Part shown: positions 8,791-17,345 of the stretch, in pieces
Layout: every line of letters begins with the position of its first letter
Numbering within the stretch: the first letter of the stretch is position 1
DNA from: Paractinoplanes pyxinae
Lineage (GTDB): Bacteria; Actinomycetota; Actinomycetes; Mycobacteriales; Micromonosporaceae
Direction: 5' to 3'
NCBI RefSeq assembly: GCF_026626335.1
Contig: NZ_JAPNTZ010000004.1
Location: 558,001-622,000 of the forward strand
DNA: 64,000 nucleotides
Notes under the pieces: generated by a model
Seen by the model: only the letters and a program-made list of their open reading frames with translations
Told to the model about the DNA's origin: nothing
Database searches by the model: none
Program-made: the position numbers and the translations under genes

Positions 8791-9708
8791 GATGTTCATC
8801 CGCAACTGCTGCGCGCACTGCGCGCTGTGCTCGAGACCGGCTCGCTGACCGCCGCGTCCGAACGGCTCGGCTTCACGCAGTCGGCGCTCTCCAAGCAGAT
8901 CGGCACGCTGGAAGCCGCCGCGGGTGTGCAGTTGCTGCGGCGGGGGCCGCGCGGGGTCGAACCGACCGAGGCCGGCCACCGGCTGGCGGCGCGGGCGGCG
9001 TCGATCCTCGACCAGTACGACGCGGCGCAGCGCGAACTGGACGACCTGGCGGCGCCGCTGGGCGGGCGGGTGGCGCTCGGCGGCTTCCCGACCACGGCCA
9101 TGCGACTCGTGCCGCGGGCGATCGCCCGGGTCCGAGCCGAGCACCCGTCGGTGGCGATCGACTTCCAGGAATCGTCGACGCCCGTGCAGATCCGGCGGTT
9201 GCGGGCCGGGCGGCTCGATCTGGCGTTGCTGTCGTCCGGTGAAGGGCTGCCGGAATGGGATCTGACCGGCGTCGAGGTGGAGCCGTTGCCGTCCGGGCCG
9301 CTGCTGCTCGCGGTCGCGCGGCAGCATCGGCTCGCACGCGCTTCCGAGCCGGTGCCGGTGACCGAGTTGGCCGGCGAGGACTGGATCGCGGGGCGCGGCG
9401 CGCGCGGGGAGCCGCAGTTCGGGGCGTGGCCGACCTTGGCGCGGCCGCGGGTGGTGGCCGAGCTGGCCGACTGGTCGACCCGGCTCGGGTTCGTGGCCGC
9501 CGGGATCGGGGTGACGACGGTGCCGGCACTCGCCGCGGGTGCGCTGCCCGAAGGCGTCGTCAGCCTCGAGGTCGACGATCCGGAGTGGACGGGGCGCCGG
9601 TTGCTGCTCGCCCGGATCGGCGCGCTGGGCGGGCCCGCGAACGCCGTACGCGCGGCCTTGGCCAAGGAGGCGCGAGCCGTCGCCGAACGGGGCAGCGGAC
9701 CGCGATAG
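8788..9708 (+). CDS. LysR-family transcriptional regulator
   Basis: LysR regulator (306 aa). The N-terminal winged HTH (residues 1-60; AVLETGSLTAASERLGFTQ) is followed by a substrate-binding domain (about 88-295). The start is the ATG at 8788, matching the usual short N terminus before the HTH. Divergent from the SDR gene, which it probably controls by the standard LysR arrangement. Inducer unknown. Confidence 0.94.
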   Translation: MDVHPQLLRALRAVLETGSLTAASERLGFTQSALSKQIGTLEAAAGVQLLRRGPRGVEPTEAGHRLAARAASILDQYDAAQRELDDLAAPLGGRVALGGFPTTAMRLVPRAIARVRAEHPSVAIDFQESSTPVQIRRLRAGRLDLALLSSGEGLPEWDLTGVEVEPLPSGPLLLAVARQHRLARASEPVPVTELAGEDWIAGRGARGEPQFGAWPTLARPRVVAELADWSTRLGFVAAGIGVTTVPALAAGALPEGVVSLEVDDPEWTGRRLLLARIGALGGPANAVRAALAKEARAVAERGSGPR

Positions 9709-9728
9709 GAATCGATACCTTTGGATTC

Positions 9729-10262
9729 ATGAGAGCACTCGTCGCCGCCACCGTCCTGCTTCTCACCACGGGGAGCCCCGCCTACGCTCAGGAGCAACGC
9801 GCCGCCGAGCCGTGCTCCGGCCAGATCCACCCCAACCCTGGATTCGAGCGCGGCACCACGGGCTGGACGGCCGGCCCCCGCATCGTCGTGCTCGGCGACG
9901 CCCACAACGGCCGCGCCTACGCCAGCCTGGCCGGGCTCGACGTCACCCACACCGACTCGCTGCGCACCACCGTGACGGTGCCCGCGAACTGCAATCTGAC
10001 GGTCAAATTCTGGGTACGCACCACAGCCACCGACACGAGCGTCACCGACTCGATGAACGTGAGCTTCGTGGTGACCGGGGTGCCGCCCAAGACCTACTTC
10101 GCGCTGCGCTCCGACGGCTCGCCCGACTGGTACCAGTACAGCGGTTCGACCGGAACCGCAGCCACCGAACGATCCGCCACCGTCATCTTCTACGCCAGCG
10201 AAACCGCCGGTAACGGCGTGGCCGCCTTCGACGTCGACGACGTCCGTTTCACGCTGAGCTGA
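9729..10262 (+). CDS. Small secreted protein of unknown function
   Basis: Exported protein (177 aa) with a clear signal peptide: MRALVAAT, a leucine-rich core, and cleavage after AYA at about residue 20. The mature part begins with a single cysteine and NPGFERGTTGWTA. It ends FDVDDVRFTLS, the pattern seen at the edges of carbohydrate-binding-like beta-sandwich modules. No catalytic motif is visible. It lies 20 bp after the LysR gene and could be co-transcribed, but the link is unclear. Possibly a cell-surface or glycan-binding protein (inference). Confidence 0.7.
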   Translation: MRALVAATVLLLTTGSPAYAQEQRAAEPCSGQIHPNPGFERGTTGWTAGPRIVVLGDAHNGRAYASLAGLDVTHTDSLRTTVTVPANCNLTVKFWVRTTATDTSVTDSMNVSFVVTGVPPKTYFALRSDGSPDWYQYSGSTGTAATERSATVIFYASETAGNGVAAFDVDDVRFTLS

Positions 10263-10925
10263 CTACCCGGCAAGACGCAGCTCGGCGAGGCGGAGCCCTT
10301 CCCAGAACAGGGCGCTCAGCGTCGTGGCGGCGACCGTCGCGCCGAGCAGAACGGGCCAGGCCCGCCACAGGCGGTGGACGGTGGCGAGCCAGGCCAGCAC
10401 GACGAGTGGCAGGACGGCTCCAGGTAGCCAAGGGGTCGGGAAATGCTGCCAGGCCTGGCCTGACAGCAACCCGCAGGCGGCCCCCGCGGCCAGCGCGGCG
10501 GTCGGCGTCCGCGCCGTGCGGGTCAGATGGCCCAGCAGCCCGAACGACGGTCCGGCGACGGCCGACACCACCAGCCAGGCCGCGGTCATGAGCGCCACCG
10601 ACCGCAGTCCGTGCCAGTCCGCCGGGGACCCGTCGAAGAGCATGCCGCCACTCCAGCGCCGGCTGAGCACGAGGATCAACAGGTAGTAGACGAGGGTGGC
10701 CGACGTCAGCAGCACGGTCGCGTCCACCACCGCCCCGCGGCGGTCGGCGGCCGTCCGCCCCATCAGCAACGCCGCCGTCCCCCAGGCGAAACCGCTGCTG
10801 ACCAGAGTGATCACGACCTGCCCGGCCATGCCCTCCACGCTGTCGGCCGCGAACGCCAGCAAGCCGAGCGCCACCGCGGCCCCTACTACCTTTCGGGCCG
10901 GACGCTCCACAACGGCATTAACCAC
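10263..10925 (-). CDS. Multi-pass membrane protein of unknown function
   Basis: A 220-aa integral membrane protein with about six hydrophobic segments, including LGLLAFAADSV, VVITLVSSGFAWGTAALLMG, LVYYLLILVLS, and the alanine/leucine-rich C-terminal helices. It starts at GTG 10925, with GGGGAGG eight bases upstream. Its stop directly abuts the stop of the convergent secreted-protein gene. I recognise no family or active-site motif. Confidence 0.75.
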   Translation of the reverse strand: MVNAVVERPARKVVGAAVALGLLAFAADSVEGMAGQVVITLVSSGFAWGTAALLMGRTAADRRGAVVDATVLLTSATLVYYLLILVLSRRWSGGMLFDGSPADWHGLRSVALMTAAWLVVSAVAGPSFGLLGHLTRTARTPTAALAAGAACGLLSGQAWQHFPTPWLPGAVLPLVVLAWLATVHRLWRAWPVLLGATVAATTLSALFWEGLRLAELRLAG

Positions 10926-11000
10926 GCTCGACCTCCCCGGGGCCGGTCACGCTACCAGCGAGGTGGTTGTTGGTGGCGACGACGTCCGGCCGGCCGGCCG

Positions 11001-11543
11001 TCAGAGGTTCGCTACCGCAGCCTCGATCTTCTTCGCCAGTGACGGTTTGACATTGCCGCTGACCCGCACGAGCCCGGTCCCGTCGGCAGTGCGGTAATGC
11101 CACTCGGTGCCCAGGATCGGGCTCTCCGCCTGCAGGCCCTTGATGTAATCGCTGCGTCGCTGGGCCAGGTCCGCGGTGTCGAAGACCTCGACGACCAGGC
11201 CCCGGTCGACCGAGTACTTCTCGCCGGCCTTGTCGCCGCCAGGCAGCTCGGCCGAGGCGCGCGTGGCGTAACCGTTGGGCCGGCCGAGCAGGTTGTTGGG
11301 ATCGGTGTCCTCCGTTTGAGCGACGCCATGGGTGAGCCCGAGCTTGGCCGTCTGCAATTTCTTGACGATCGCCTCGGCCGTCAGCGGCTTGCGCGCGACC
11401 GCCGGCGGGGCGGTCGTCTGCACCGCTTCCTGGTGAGTCGCCGGCGTGGCCGGCGCCTGCGGCGTCGTGGTCGAGTCGCCGCCACAGCCGGCGGCCGAGC
11501 CGATGAGGGCCGCGGTGACAACAAGCAGAACGGTTTTGCGCAT
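11001..11543 (-). CDS. Putative lipoprotein
   Basis: A 180-aa protein with a short basic N terminus, hydrophobic stretch and SAAGC at residues 16-20. This reads as a slightly atypical lipobox with the lipidated Cys at 20. A Thr/Pro/Ala-rich linker (about 24-50) precedes a compact domain (52-180). The domain has a helix-like LTAEAIVKKLQTAKLGL start and an RVSGNVKPSLAKKIEAAV end. It looks like a small surface-anchored alpha/beta domain found in many actinomycetes; function unknown. Monocistronic. Confidence 0.75.
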   Translation of the reverse strand: MRKTVLLVVTAALIGSAAGCGGDSTTTPQAPATPATHQEAVQTTAPPAVARKPLTAEAIVKKLQTAKLGLTHGVAQTEDTDPNNLLGRPNGYATRASAELPGGDKAGEKYSVDRGLVVEVFDTADLAQRRSDYIKGLQAESPILGTEWHYRTADGTGLVRVSGNVKPSLAKKIEAAVANL

Positions 11544-11888
11544 GCGGGCAGGCTAATGGTCGGTAAGGCAGCCGATCACCCGAGCGCCGGTCGACCGATA
11601 AGGCGATATTGATGGGGGCGCAAAGCGCTCGACCGGGCATTTGTCATCTCGCTTCAGTCCGAATCGAAAGCGGGCCGAAGTCGCTGCGACAGCCGAAGGC
11701 GAGAGCGAGGTCACTCCGATCACGCGAATCCGTCCGCGCCGGGTTTCCGCGATGGCGGCAACGGGTCCGCCGGGAGGGTGACGTCTGGGTTATATCGGGT
11801 CGGGCGGCTGCCCGCGATGGTTAGCGTCGAGTCCGGGGAAAGTGCCGGCGCGGCCGGACGTTCCCATTCGCTATCTAGGAGCTTTGAG
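11544..11888. other. 345-bp non-coding gap
   Basis: Only short, non-conserved reading frames are present. The right end holds an A/T-richer patch (gggttatatcgg near 11790) and CTATCTAGGAG directly before the small TTG-started gene, so the promoter of that gene probably lies here. Nothing else recognised. Confidence 0.6.
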
Positions 11889-12080
11889 TTGACCGCCACC
11901 CTCAGGTCCGTGGACATGCCGGACGGCACGACCGCCCACGATGAAACGCTCGACCGCTGGTACGTCAAGAAGCCGGCCGGGCTCTTCCCGTGGCGGGCGC
12001 CCAACGGCGAGAAGCTGACCGACTTCGAGGTCGACAACTTCCTGCGCACCGGGCGGATCAGCGTCACGCTGCCGTTCTAG
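11889..12080 (+). CDS. Small hypothetical protein
   Basis: A 63-aa protein read from TTG 11889, with AGGAG eight bases upstream. No in-frame ATG gives an equally good context. The composition looks coding (LDRWYVKKPAGLFPWRAPNGEKLTDFEVDNF), soluble, with aromatic and basic residues and no membrane segment. Its last 17 bp overlap the 3' end of the convergent MFS gene. Not recognised. A longer product from GTG or ATG codons upstream is possible but has no ribosome site. Confidence 0.55.
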   Translation: MTATLRSVDMPDGTTAHDETLDRWYVKKPAGLFPWRAPNGEKLTDFEVDNFLRTGRISVTLPF

Positions 12081-13197
12081 CGCCGGGGTCGCGCAGGGTC
12101 CGGAACATCAGCCAGCTCACGGCCGGCATGAGGATCAGCGGCGTGAGCGCGGTGCGCAGCGAGGTCGCGTCGGCCAGGGCGCCGATGGCCGGGCCGGCCA
12201 GGCCGCCGATGCTGACGGTCAGGCCCAGGGTGATGCCGCTCGCGGTGCCGACCCGGCTGGGCAGAAAGTCCTGGCCGAGGGTGATCTGCAGCGAGAACGG
12301 GACGTAGAGGCCGGCCGAGGTCAGCGCCACGAACAGGTAGAGGGCCGGGCCGGGCGCCCAGACGACGCCGGCCACGGCGAGGACGGCCATCGCGTACGCC
12401 CAGCGGGACACCGCGACGCGGCCCCACCGGTCGGCGGCCGAGCCGCCCAGCAGGGAGCCGCCGACGCCGCCGAGGTAGAGCACGAACAGGGCGGCGGTTC
12501 CCGCGGCGGGGCTGCCGTCGAGGCGCTGCTGGGCGTACAGGGCGATGAAGGTGCTGAGCCCGACGAAGGTGATCGACCGGAACACCACCGCGACGGTCAG
12601 CCGCAGGAACGAGGGGATGTCGTCGCGTCCGGCCGTCGAGGTCTTCGCAGTAGAACCCTTAGGACGCAGAGCGTGCAGCACGGGCAGTGCCGCGGCGGCG
12701 CCGGCCAGCGCCGGGATCAGGAGCAGCGGGGTCCGGTTCAGTCCACTGAGGGCGGCGACCAGCAAGGGCGCCAGCGCGAACCCGATGTTGCCGCCGGTCG
12801 AGAACCAGGCCATGGCGGTGTGGCTGCCGGCGCTGGCTTCGCGGGCGAGCCGCGCCGACTCGGGGTGGTAGGCGGCCACGCCGATCCCGGCCAGCGCCAC
12901 GAAAACCAGGGTGAGGGCGTAGTGGCCGCTCAGCCCGCTCAGCGCGATGCCGGCCCCGCTCAGCAGCGTGCTGACCGGCAGCAGCCACGGCATCGCGAAG
13001 CGGTCGGTGAGGACGCCGAACAATGGCTGCGCGACCGACGACAGCAGCGACGCGGCCAGCACGATGCCGGATGCGGCGGCGTACGTGTAGGCGCGCTCGG
13101 CCACGAACAGCGGCACCAGCGCCGCGACCGCGCCCTGGTAGACGTCGACGCAGGCGTGGCCGGCCGAGAGCAGCGCGATGGAGGTCTTCTTGCGCAC
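12064..13197 (-). CDS. MFS transporter, fosmidomycin-resistance-like
   Basis: Major facilitator superfamily exporter (377 aa) with about 12 hydrophobic segments and the loop 2-3 motif GVLTDRF. The N terminus (SAGHACVDVYQGAVAALVPLF) resembles the Fsr/fosmidomycin-resistance branch, where HxxVDxYxGA is typical. I start it at GTG 13197 because the upstream ORF is a low-complexity shadow. Divergent from an AraC regulator over 54 bp, which likely controls it. Substrate unknown. Confidence 0.88.
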   Translation of the reverse strand: MRKKTSIALLSAGHACVDVYQGAVAALVPLFVAERAYTYAAASGIVLAASLLSSVAQPLFGVLTDRFAMPWLLPVSTLLSGAGIALSGLSGHYALTLVFVALAGIGVAAYHPESARLAREASAGSHTAMAWFSTGGNIGFALAPLLVAALSGLNRTPLLLIPALAGAAAALPVLHALRPKGSTAKTSTAGRDDIPSFLRLTVAVVFRSITFVGLSTFIALYAQQRLDGSPAAGTAALFVLYLGGVGGSLLGGSAADRWGRVAVSRWAYAMAVLAVAGVVWAPGPALYLFVALTSAGLYVPFSLQITLGQDFLPSRVGTASGITLGLTVSIGGLAGPAIGALADATSLRTALTPLILMPAVSWLMFRTLRDPGARTAA

Positions 13198-13251
13198 AGC
13201 CCGATCGTCGCGGGCGTGGCCCCTGTCCGGCTTCCGATAACGTGACAGACG

Positions 13252-13995
13252 ATGCCGGAAATCCGCCACGTGACGGTGGCCCCGACCCGCAGCCAGTGGC
13301 TGGCCTCCGGGGCCGGGATCGACGCGCATCGGCACGACGACCACCAGATCGTCTACGCGGCCCGGGGCGTGCTGAGCGTGACGACCGAGGCGGGGTCGTG
13401 GGTCACGCCGGGCACCCGGGCGATCTGGGTCCCGGCCGGCACGGTTCACGCCCACCGCGCGTACGGCGAACTCGAACTTCACCTGGTGGGGCTGCCGGCC
13501 ACCAGCAACCCGCTCGGCCTCGGCGCCCCGACCGTGCTGCTGGTGCCGCCGCTGCTGCGCGAGCTGATCATCGAATACACCCGCGAGCCCGGGACGGAGA
13601 GCCCGGAGCGCGACCGTTTGCGGGCCGTGCTGCTCGACCAGGTGCGGGCCTCTCCGCAGCAGCCGTTGCACGTGCCGGCGCCCGCCGATCCTCTGCTACG
13701 GGCGGTGTGCGCCCTGGTGCAGGCCGACCCGGGCGCCAACCGTACGCTGGCCGACCTCGGCCGCGAGGTCGGCGCCAGCGATCGCACCCTGTCCCGGCTG
13801 TTCCGCCGCGATCTGGGCCTGAGCTATCCGCAGTGGCGCACCCAGGTGCGGCTGCACCAGGCGCTGATCCTGCTGGCCGGGCGGACGCCGGTGACCGCGG
13901 TGGCCCACCGGTGCGGCTGGTCGTCGGCCAGCGCGTTCATCGACGTCTTCCGCCGCACCTTCGGCCACACTCCCGGCGCCCACCCCAGGAACTAG
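13252..13995 (+). CDS. AraC-family transcriptional regulator with cupin domain
   Basis: AraC/XylS regulator (247 aa). The N-terminal cupin-like sensor (about 15-95) has HRHDDHQIVYAARG and VPAGTVHAH. The C-terminal double HTH (about 150-245) has LADLGREVGASDRTLSRLFRR and AVAHRCGWSSASAFIDVFRR. The start is the ATG at 13252. It is divergent from the MFS exporter gene. Its stop overlaps the stop of the convergent aldehyde dehydrogenase gene by 4 bp. Confidence 0.93.
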   Translation: MPEIRHVTVAPTRSQWLASGAGIDAHRHDDHQIVYAARGVLSVTTEAGSWVTPGTRAIWVPAGTVHAHRAYGELELHLVGLPATSNPLGLGAPTVLLVPPLLRELIIEYTREPGTESPERDRLRAVLLDQVRASPQQPLHVPAPADPLLRAVCALVQADPGANRTLADLGREVGASDRTLSRLFRRDLGLSYPQWRTQVRLHQALILLAGRTPVTAVAHRCGWSSASAFIDVFRRTFGHTPGAHPRN

Positions 13996-15428
13996 GCGAG
14001 CGAACCCCAGGCGGCGGATTCGCCGGCCGGGGAGTGGTGCTGCGGGACGTTCCACGGGTTGTCGTCGCGCAGCGGGAGGGGCAGCAGGAACTGCGGGCAG
14101 TCCTGATAGACCACCGGGCGCAGGAAGCGGCCGATCGAGGCCGTGCCGACCGAGGTGGTGGTCGGGTTGGTGGTGGCCGGGAACGGGCCGCCGTGCTGCA
14201 TGGCCGGGGTCACGGCCACGCCGGTGGGCCAGCCGTTGAACAGCACCCGGCCGGACAGCGCCTGCAGGTCGGTGACCAACTCGTGCAGCCAGGGGGAGTC
14301 CTCGGCCGAGCCGATGTGCAGGCCGGCCGTCAGCGAGCCCTCGATCAGGTCGATCAGCGCCGCGCCCAGGGGCTCGCCGGGGGTGTAGCGCACGACGATC
14401 GACAGGGGGCCGAACGCCTCCTGCAGCAGGGTGTCGCGGTGCTTGAGCAGGGTGGCCAGGTCGGTCTCGACGAGGGTGGGCGTCACACCGTCGTCGGTCA
14501 CCGCGCCCTCGACCGTGACTGTCACGCCGGCCGTCTGCAGGATCTCGGTGCGGCGGTGGGTGTAGCCGTCGACGATTCCCGGGTGCAGCAACGGGTGCGG
14601 GGCCACCGACTGGAACGCCTCCGCGGCCGAGGACGCGAACTCGTCGGGGACGAACAGCAGGCCCGGCTTGGTGCACAGCTGGCCGGCCGAACCGGAGACG
14701 CTGGCCGCGAAGCCTTCCGCGATTCCGGCGGCCCGCTCGGCCAGCGCGGCCGGGGTGACCACGACCGGGTTCAGGCTGCCCAGCTCGCCGTAGAACGGGA
14801 TGGGGCGCGGCCGGGCGGCGGCGATCTCGGCCAGGGCCCGGCCGCCGGCCAGCGAGCCGGTGAAGCTGGCGGCGGCGATGCGCTCGTCGCGCAGCGCGGC
14901 CACCCCCTCGTCCTGGCCGTGGATGACGGTCAGCGCGCCCGCCGGCAGCGCGGCGCCGACGATCTGCGCCGTGCGGTCGGAGAGGCGCGGGTGACCGGGG
15001 TGCGCCTTGACCACGACCGGGCAGCCGGCGGCCAGGGCCGAGGCGGTGTCGCCGCCGGCCACCGAGAAGGCGAACGGGAAGTTGCTGGCCGCGAAGTTGA
15101 GCACCGGGCCCAGCGGAACCAGGTAGCGGCGCAGGTCGGGCCGGGGGCCGAGCACGAATTCGGGATCGGGGGCGTCCAGGCGTACGTCAAGGAACTCGCC
15201 CGCCGCCGCGACGTCGGCGAACAGCTTGAGTTGCACCGCCGTCCGCTTGATTTCGCCGCGCAGGCGAGGCTCGGCCAGACCGGTCTCCTCCATGGCCAGC
15301 GGGACGAGTTCGTCGGCGGCGGCCAGCAGCGCGTCGGCGGCGGCGACCAAAGCCTCGGCCCGCTGGCGGGGAGCCATCTCGGCCAGGACGGGAGCGGCCG
15401 CAGTGGCGGCGGCGAGTTCAGATTCCAT
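13992..15428 (-). CDS. Alpha-ketoglutaric semialdehyde dehydrogenase (ALDH family)
   Basis: NAD(P)-dependent aldehyde dehydrogenase (478 aa), the last step of the hydroxyproline pathway: 2,5-dioxopentanoate to 2-oxoglutarate. Catalytic Cys252 lies in SGSAGQLCTKPG, Glu215 in YGELGSLNP, Asn116 in ASNFPFAF. The GSLAGGRAL loop and overall sequence match the NADP-type ALDH group found in hydroxyproline and sugar-acid operons. The start is ATG 15428, 11 bp after the epimerase stop. It ends the five-gene minus-strand operon. Pathway assignment rests on the neighbours. Confidence 0.9.
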   Translation of the reverse strand: MESELAAATAAAPVLAEMAPRQRAEALVAAADALLAAADELVPLAMEETGLAEPRLRGEIKRTAVQLKLFADVAAAGEFLDVRLDAPDPEFVLGPRPDLRRYLVPLGPVLNFAASNFPFAFSVAGGDTASALAAGCPVVVKAHPGHPRLSDRTAQIVGAALPAGALTVIHGQDEGVAALRDERIAAASFTGSLAGGRALAEIAAARPRPIPFYGELGSLNPVVVTPAALAERAAGIAEGFAASVSGSAGQLCTKPGLLFVPDEFASSAAEAFQSVAPHPLLHPGIVDGYTHRRTEILQTAGVTVTVEGAVTDDGVTPTLVETDLATLLKHRDTLLQEAFGPLSIVVRYTPGEPLGAALIDLIEGSLTAGLHIGSAEDSPWLHELVTDLQALSGRVLFNGWPTGVAVTPAMQHGGPFPATTNPTTTSVGTASIGRFLRPVVYQDCPQFLLPLPLRDDNPWNVPQHHSPAGESAAWGSLA

Positions 15429-15439
15429 GCGAGAACACC

Positions 15440-16441
15440 TCAGAAAGCGAAGCCGGTCGGGTACGGGTCGGACGGGTCGAGCAGATACTGCCCGAGGCCG
15501 GTCACCCAGGCCCGGCCGGTGATGGTGGGAACGACGGCGGGACGCCCGGCCACTGTCGTCTCCCCGATGAGGCGGCCGGTGAAACGGCTGCCGATGAACG
15601 ACTCGTTGACGAAGTCGGCGCCGACGGCCAGTTCGCCGCGGGCCCACAGCTCGGCCATGCGGGCCGACGTGCCGGTGCCGCAGGGGGAACGGTCGAACCA
15701 GCCGGGGTAGATGGCCATGGCGTGGCGGGAGAGCCGGGCGTCGGAGCCGGGCGCGATGAACTCGACGTGGTGGCAGTGGTCGACGCCGTCGATGAGCGGG
15801 TGCTTGGGCGGGTCCTGCGTGTTGATGGCGTCCATGATGGCCAGCCCGGCGTCGAGGATGTCGCGTTGCCGCGCCCGGTCGAACGGCAGCCCGACCGCCT
15901 CGAGGTCGACCATGGCGTAGAAGTTGCCGCCGAAAGCCAGGCTGTACGGCACCGCGCCGAGGCCTGGCACCTCGATCGTGGCGTCGAGGCGTTCCGCGTA
16001 CGCGGGAACGTTCTCCAACGTCACCGAGTCGGCATGCCCGTCCTTCACCTGAACCGTCGCCACGACGAGCCCGGCCGGGGTGTCCAGCCGGATGGTGGTG
16101 ACGGGCTCGGTCACCGCCACCATGCCGGTCTCGACCAGTACGGTGGCCACCCCGATGGTGCCGTGCCCGCACATGGGCAGGCAGCCCGACACCTCGATGT
16201 AGACGACGCCGAAGTCCGCGTCGGGGCGGGTGGGCGGCTGCAGGATCGCGCCGCTCATCGCCGAGTGCCCGCGCGGCTCGTTCATCAGCAGCAGCCGGAT
16301 GTCGTCCAGGTGCTCGATGAAGTGCAGGCGCCGCTCGTTCATGGTCGCCCCGGGGATGGTGCCGAGGCCCGCGGTGACGACCCGGGTCGGCATGCCCTCG
16401 GTGTGCGAGTCGACGGCGGTGAACATCCGCGAGGCGCGCAC
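15440..16441 (-). CDS. 4-hydroxyproline 2-epimerase (proline racemase family)
   Basis: First pathway step, converting trans-4-hydroxy-L-proline to cis-4-hydroxy-D-proline (333 aa). Both catalytic acid/base cysteines are present: Cys91 in MCGHGTIG and Cys254 in SPCGTGTSARMA. This excludes the trans-3-hydroxyproline dehydratases, which have Ser or Thr at one site. Proline racemases share the cysteines; the hydroxyproline assignment comes from the operon. The start could be GTG 16441 (right after the deaminase stop) or ATG 16426 (MFTAVDSHTEG); both keep the domain complete. Confidence 0.9.
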   Translation of the reverse strand: MRASRMFTAVDSHTEGMPTRVVTAGLGTIPGATMNERRLHFIEHLDDIRLLLMNEPRGHSAMSGAILQPPTRPDADFGVVYIEVSGCLPMCGHGTIGVATVLVETGMVAVTEPVTTIRLDTPAGLVVATVQVKDGHADSVTLENVPAYAERLDATIEVPGLGAVPYSLAFGGNFYAMVDLEAVGLPFDRARQRDILDAGLAIMDAINTQDPPKHPLIDGVDHCHHVEFIAPGSDARLSRHAMAIYPGWFDRSPCGTGTSARMAELWARGELAVGADFVNESFIGSRFTGRLIGETTVAGRPAVVPTITGRAWVTGLGQYLLDPSDPYPTGFAF

Positions 16442-16442
16442 G

Positions 16443-17345
16443 TCAGCGTCCCAGCGCTTCGACGGCCCGCTTGGTCTCGGCCTCGACCTGGGCCCGGTGC
16501 TCGGGGGTGAGCGGGCCGCGCGGCGGGCGGCACGGGCCGCCGTACCGGCCGATGAGATCCATGCTGAGCTTGATGGCCTGCACGAACTCCGTCCGGGAAT
16601 CCCAGCGGAACACCGCCACCAGGTGCTGGTACAGCTCGCGGGCGTCGGACACCTTCCCGGCCAGCATGAGGTCGTAGAGCCGCCGCGACTCGGCCGGGAA
16701 GACGTTGGGGAAGCCCGCGAACCAGCCCACCGCGCCGTCGACCATCAGCTCGAACAGCACGTCGTCGGCGCCCGCGATCACGTCGAGGTCGCACTTCTCG
16801 CGGATCTCGAACAGCCGCCGCACGTCCCCGCTGAACTCCTTGATCGCGACCACCTGGGGGATCTGCGCGATCTCGGCCACCAGCGACGGCACCAGGTCGA
16901 CCTTGGTGTCGAACGGGTTGTTGTAGATCATGATGGGCAGCCCGGCCTCGGCGATCCGGGTGTAGTGCTCGACGACCTGGCTGTCGCTGGCCCGGTACAT
17001 CGTCGGCGGCAGGGCGAGAACGCCGTCGGCGCCGTCCTCACCGGCGATCTCGGCCCAGTGCTTGGCCTGGTGCCAACCCGGCCCGTGCACGCCGGCGATG
17101 ACCTTGCCGCGGCCGGCCACCGCCTCGACGGCCACCTGCACCACCCGGCGGCGCTCCTCGTCGGTCAGCGACGAGTACTCGCCGAGCGAGCCGTTCGGGC
17201 CGACGCCGTGGCAGCCGTTGCTCATCAGCCAGTCGACGTGCTCGGCGTACTTGTCGAAGTCGACGGCCAGCCCGGCCGGGGCGGACGGGTCTTCCTTGTA
17301 CGGCAGGGCGGTGGCGACGACAACGCCGCGCAGGTCGGTGGTCAC
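16443..17345 (-). CDS. Pyrroline-4-hydroxy-2-carboxylate deaminase (DapA superfamily)
   Basis: Class I aldolase-type lyase (300 aa) of the dihydrodipicolinate synthase superfamily. In this operon it should deaminate 1-pyrroline-4-hydroxy-2-carboxylate to alpha-ketoglutaric semialdehyde. The Schiff-base Lys169 is in VAIKEFSGD, the conserved Tyr141 in YNNPF, and the GSLGEYSSL loop is at 52-60. True DapA would not be expected here. GTG start at 17345 overlaps the stop of the oxidoreductase gene (GTGA). Confidence 0.88.
   Translation of the reverse strand: MTTDLRGVVVATALPYKEDPSAPAGLAVDFDKYAEHVDWLMSNGCHGVGPNGSLGEYSSLTDEERRRVVQVAVEAVAGRGKVIAGVHGPGWHQAKHWAEIAGEDGADGVLALPPTMYRASDSQVVEHYTRIAEAGLPIMIYNNPFDTKVDLVPSLVAEIAQIPQVVAIKEFSGDVRRLFEIREKCDLDVIAGADDVLFELMVDGAVGWFAGFPNVFPAESRRLYDLMLAGKVSDARELYQHLVAVFRWDSRTEFVQAIKLSMDLIGRYGGPCRPPRGPLTPEHRAQVEAETKRAVEALGR

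Noticed and set aside
13023..15710. 895-codon plus-strand frame across AraC and the aldehyde dehydrogenase
   Set aside because: Low-complexity Arg/Gly/Ala shadow; the AraC and ALDH frames have catalytic and HTH motifs.
16443..17345. Dihydrodipicolinate synthase for lysine biosynthesis
   Set aside because: The gene sits in a hydroxyproline operon between epimerase and dehydrogenase genes, so the pyrroline-hydroxycarboxylate deaminase role fits better.
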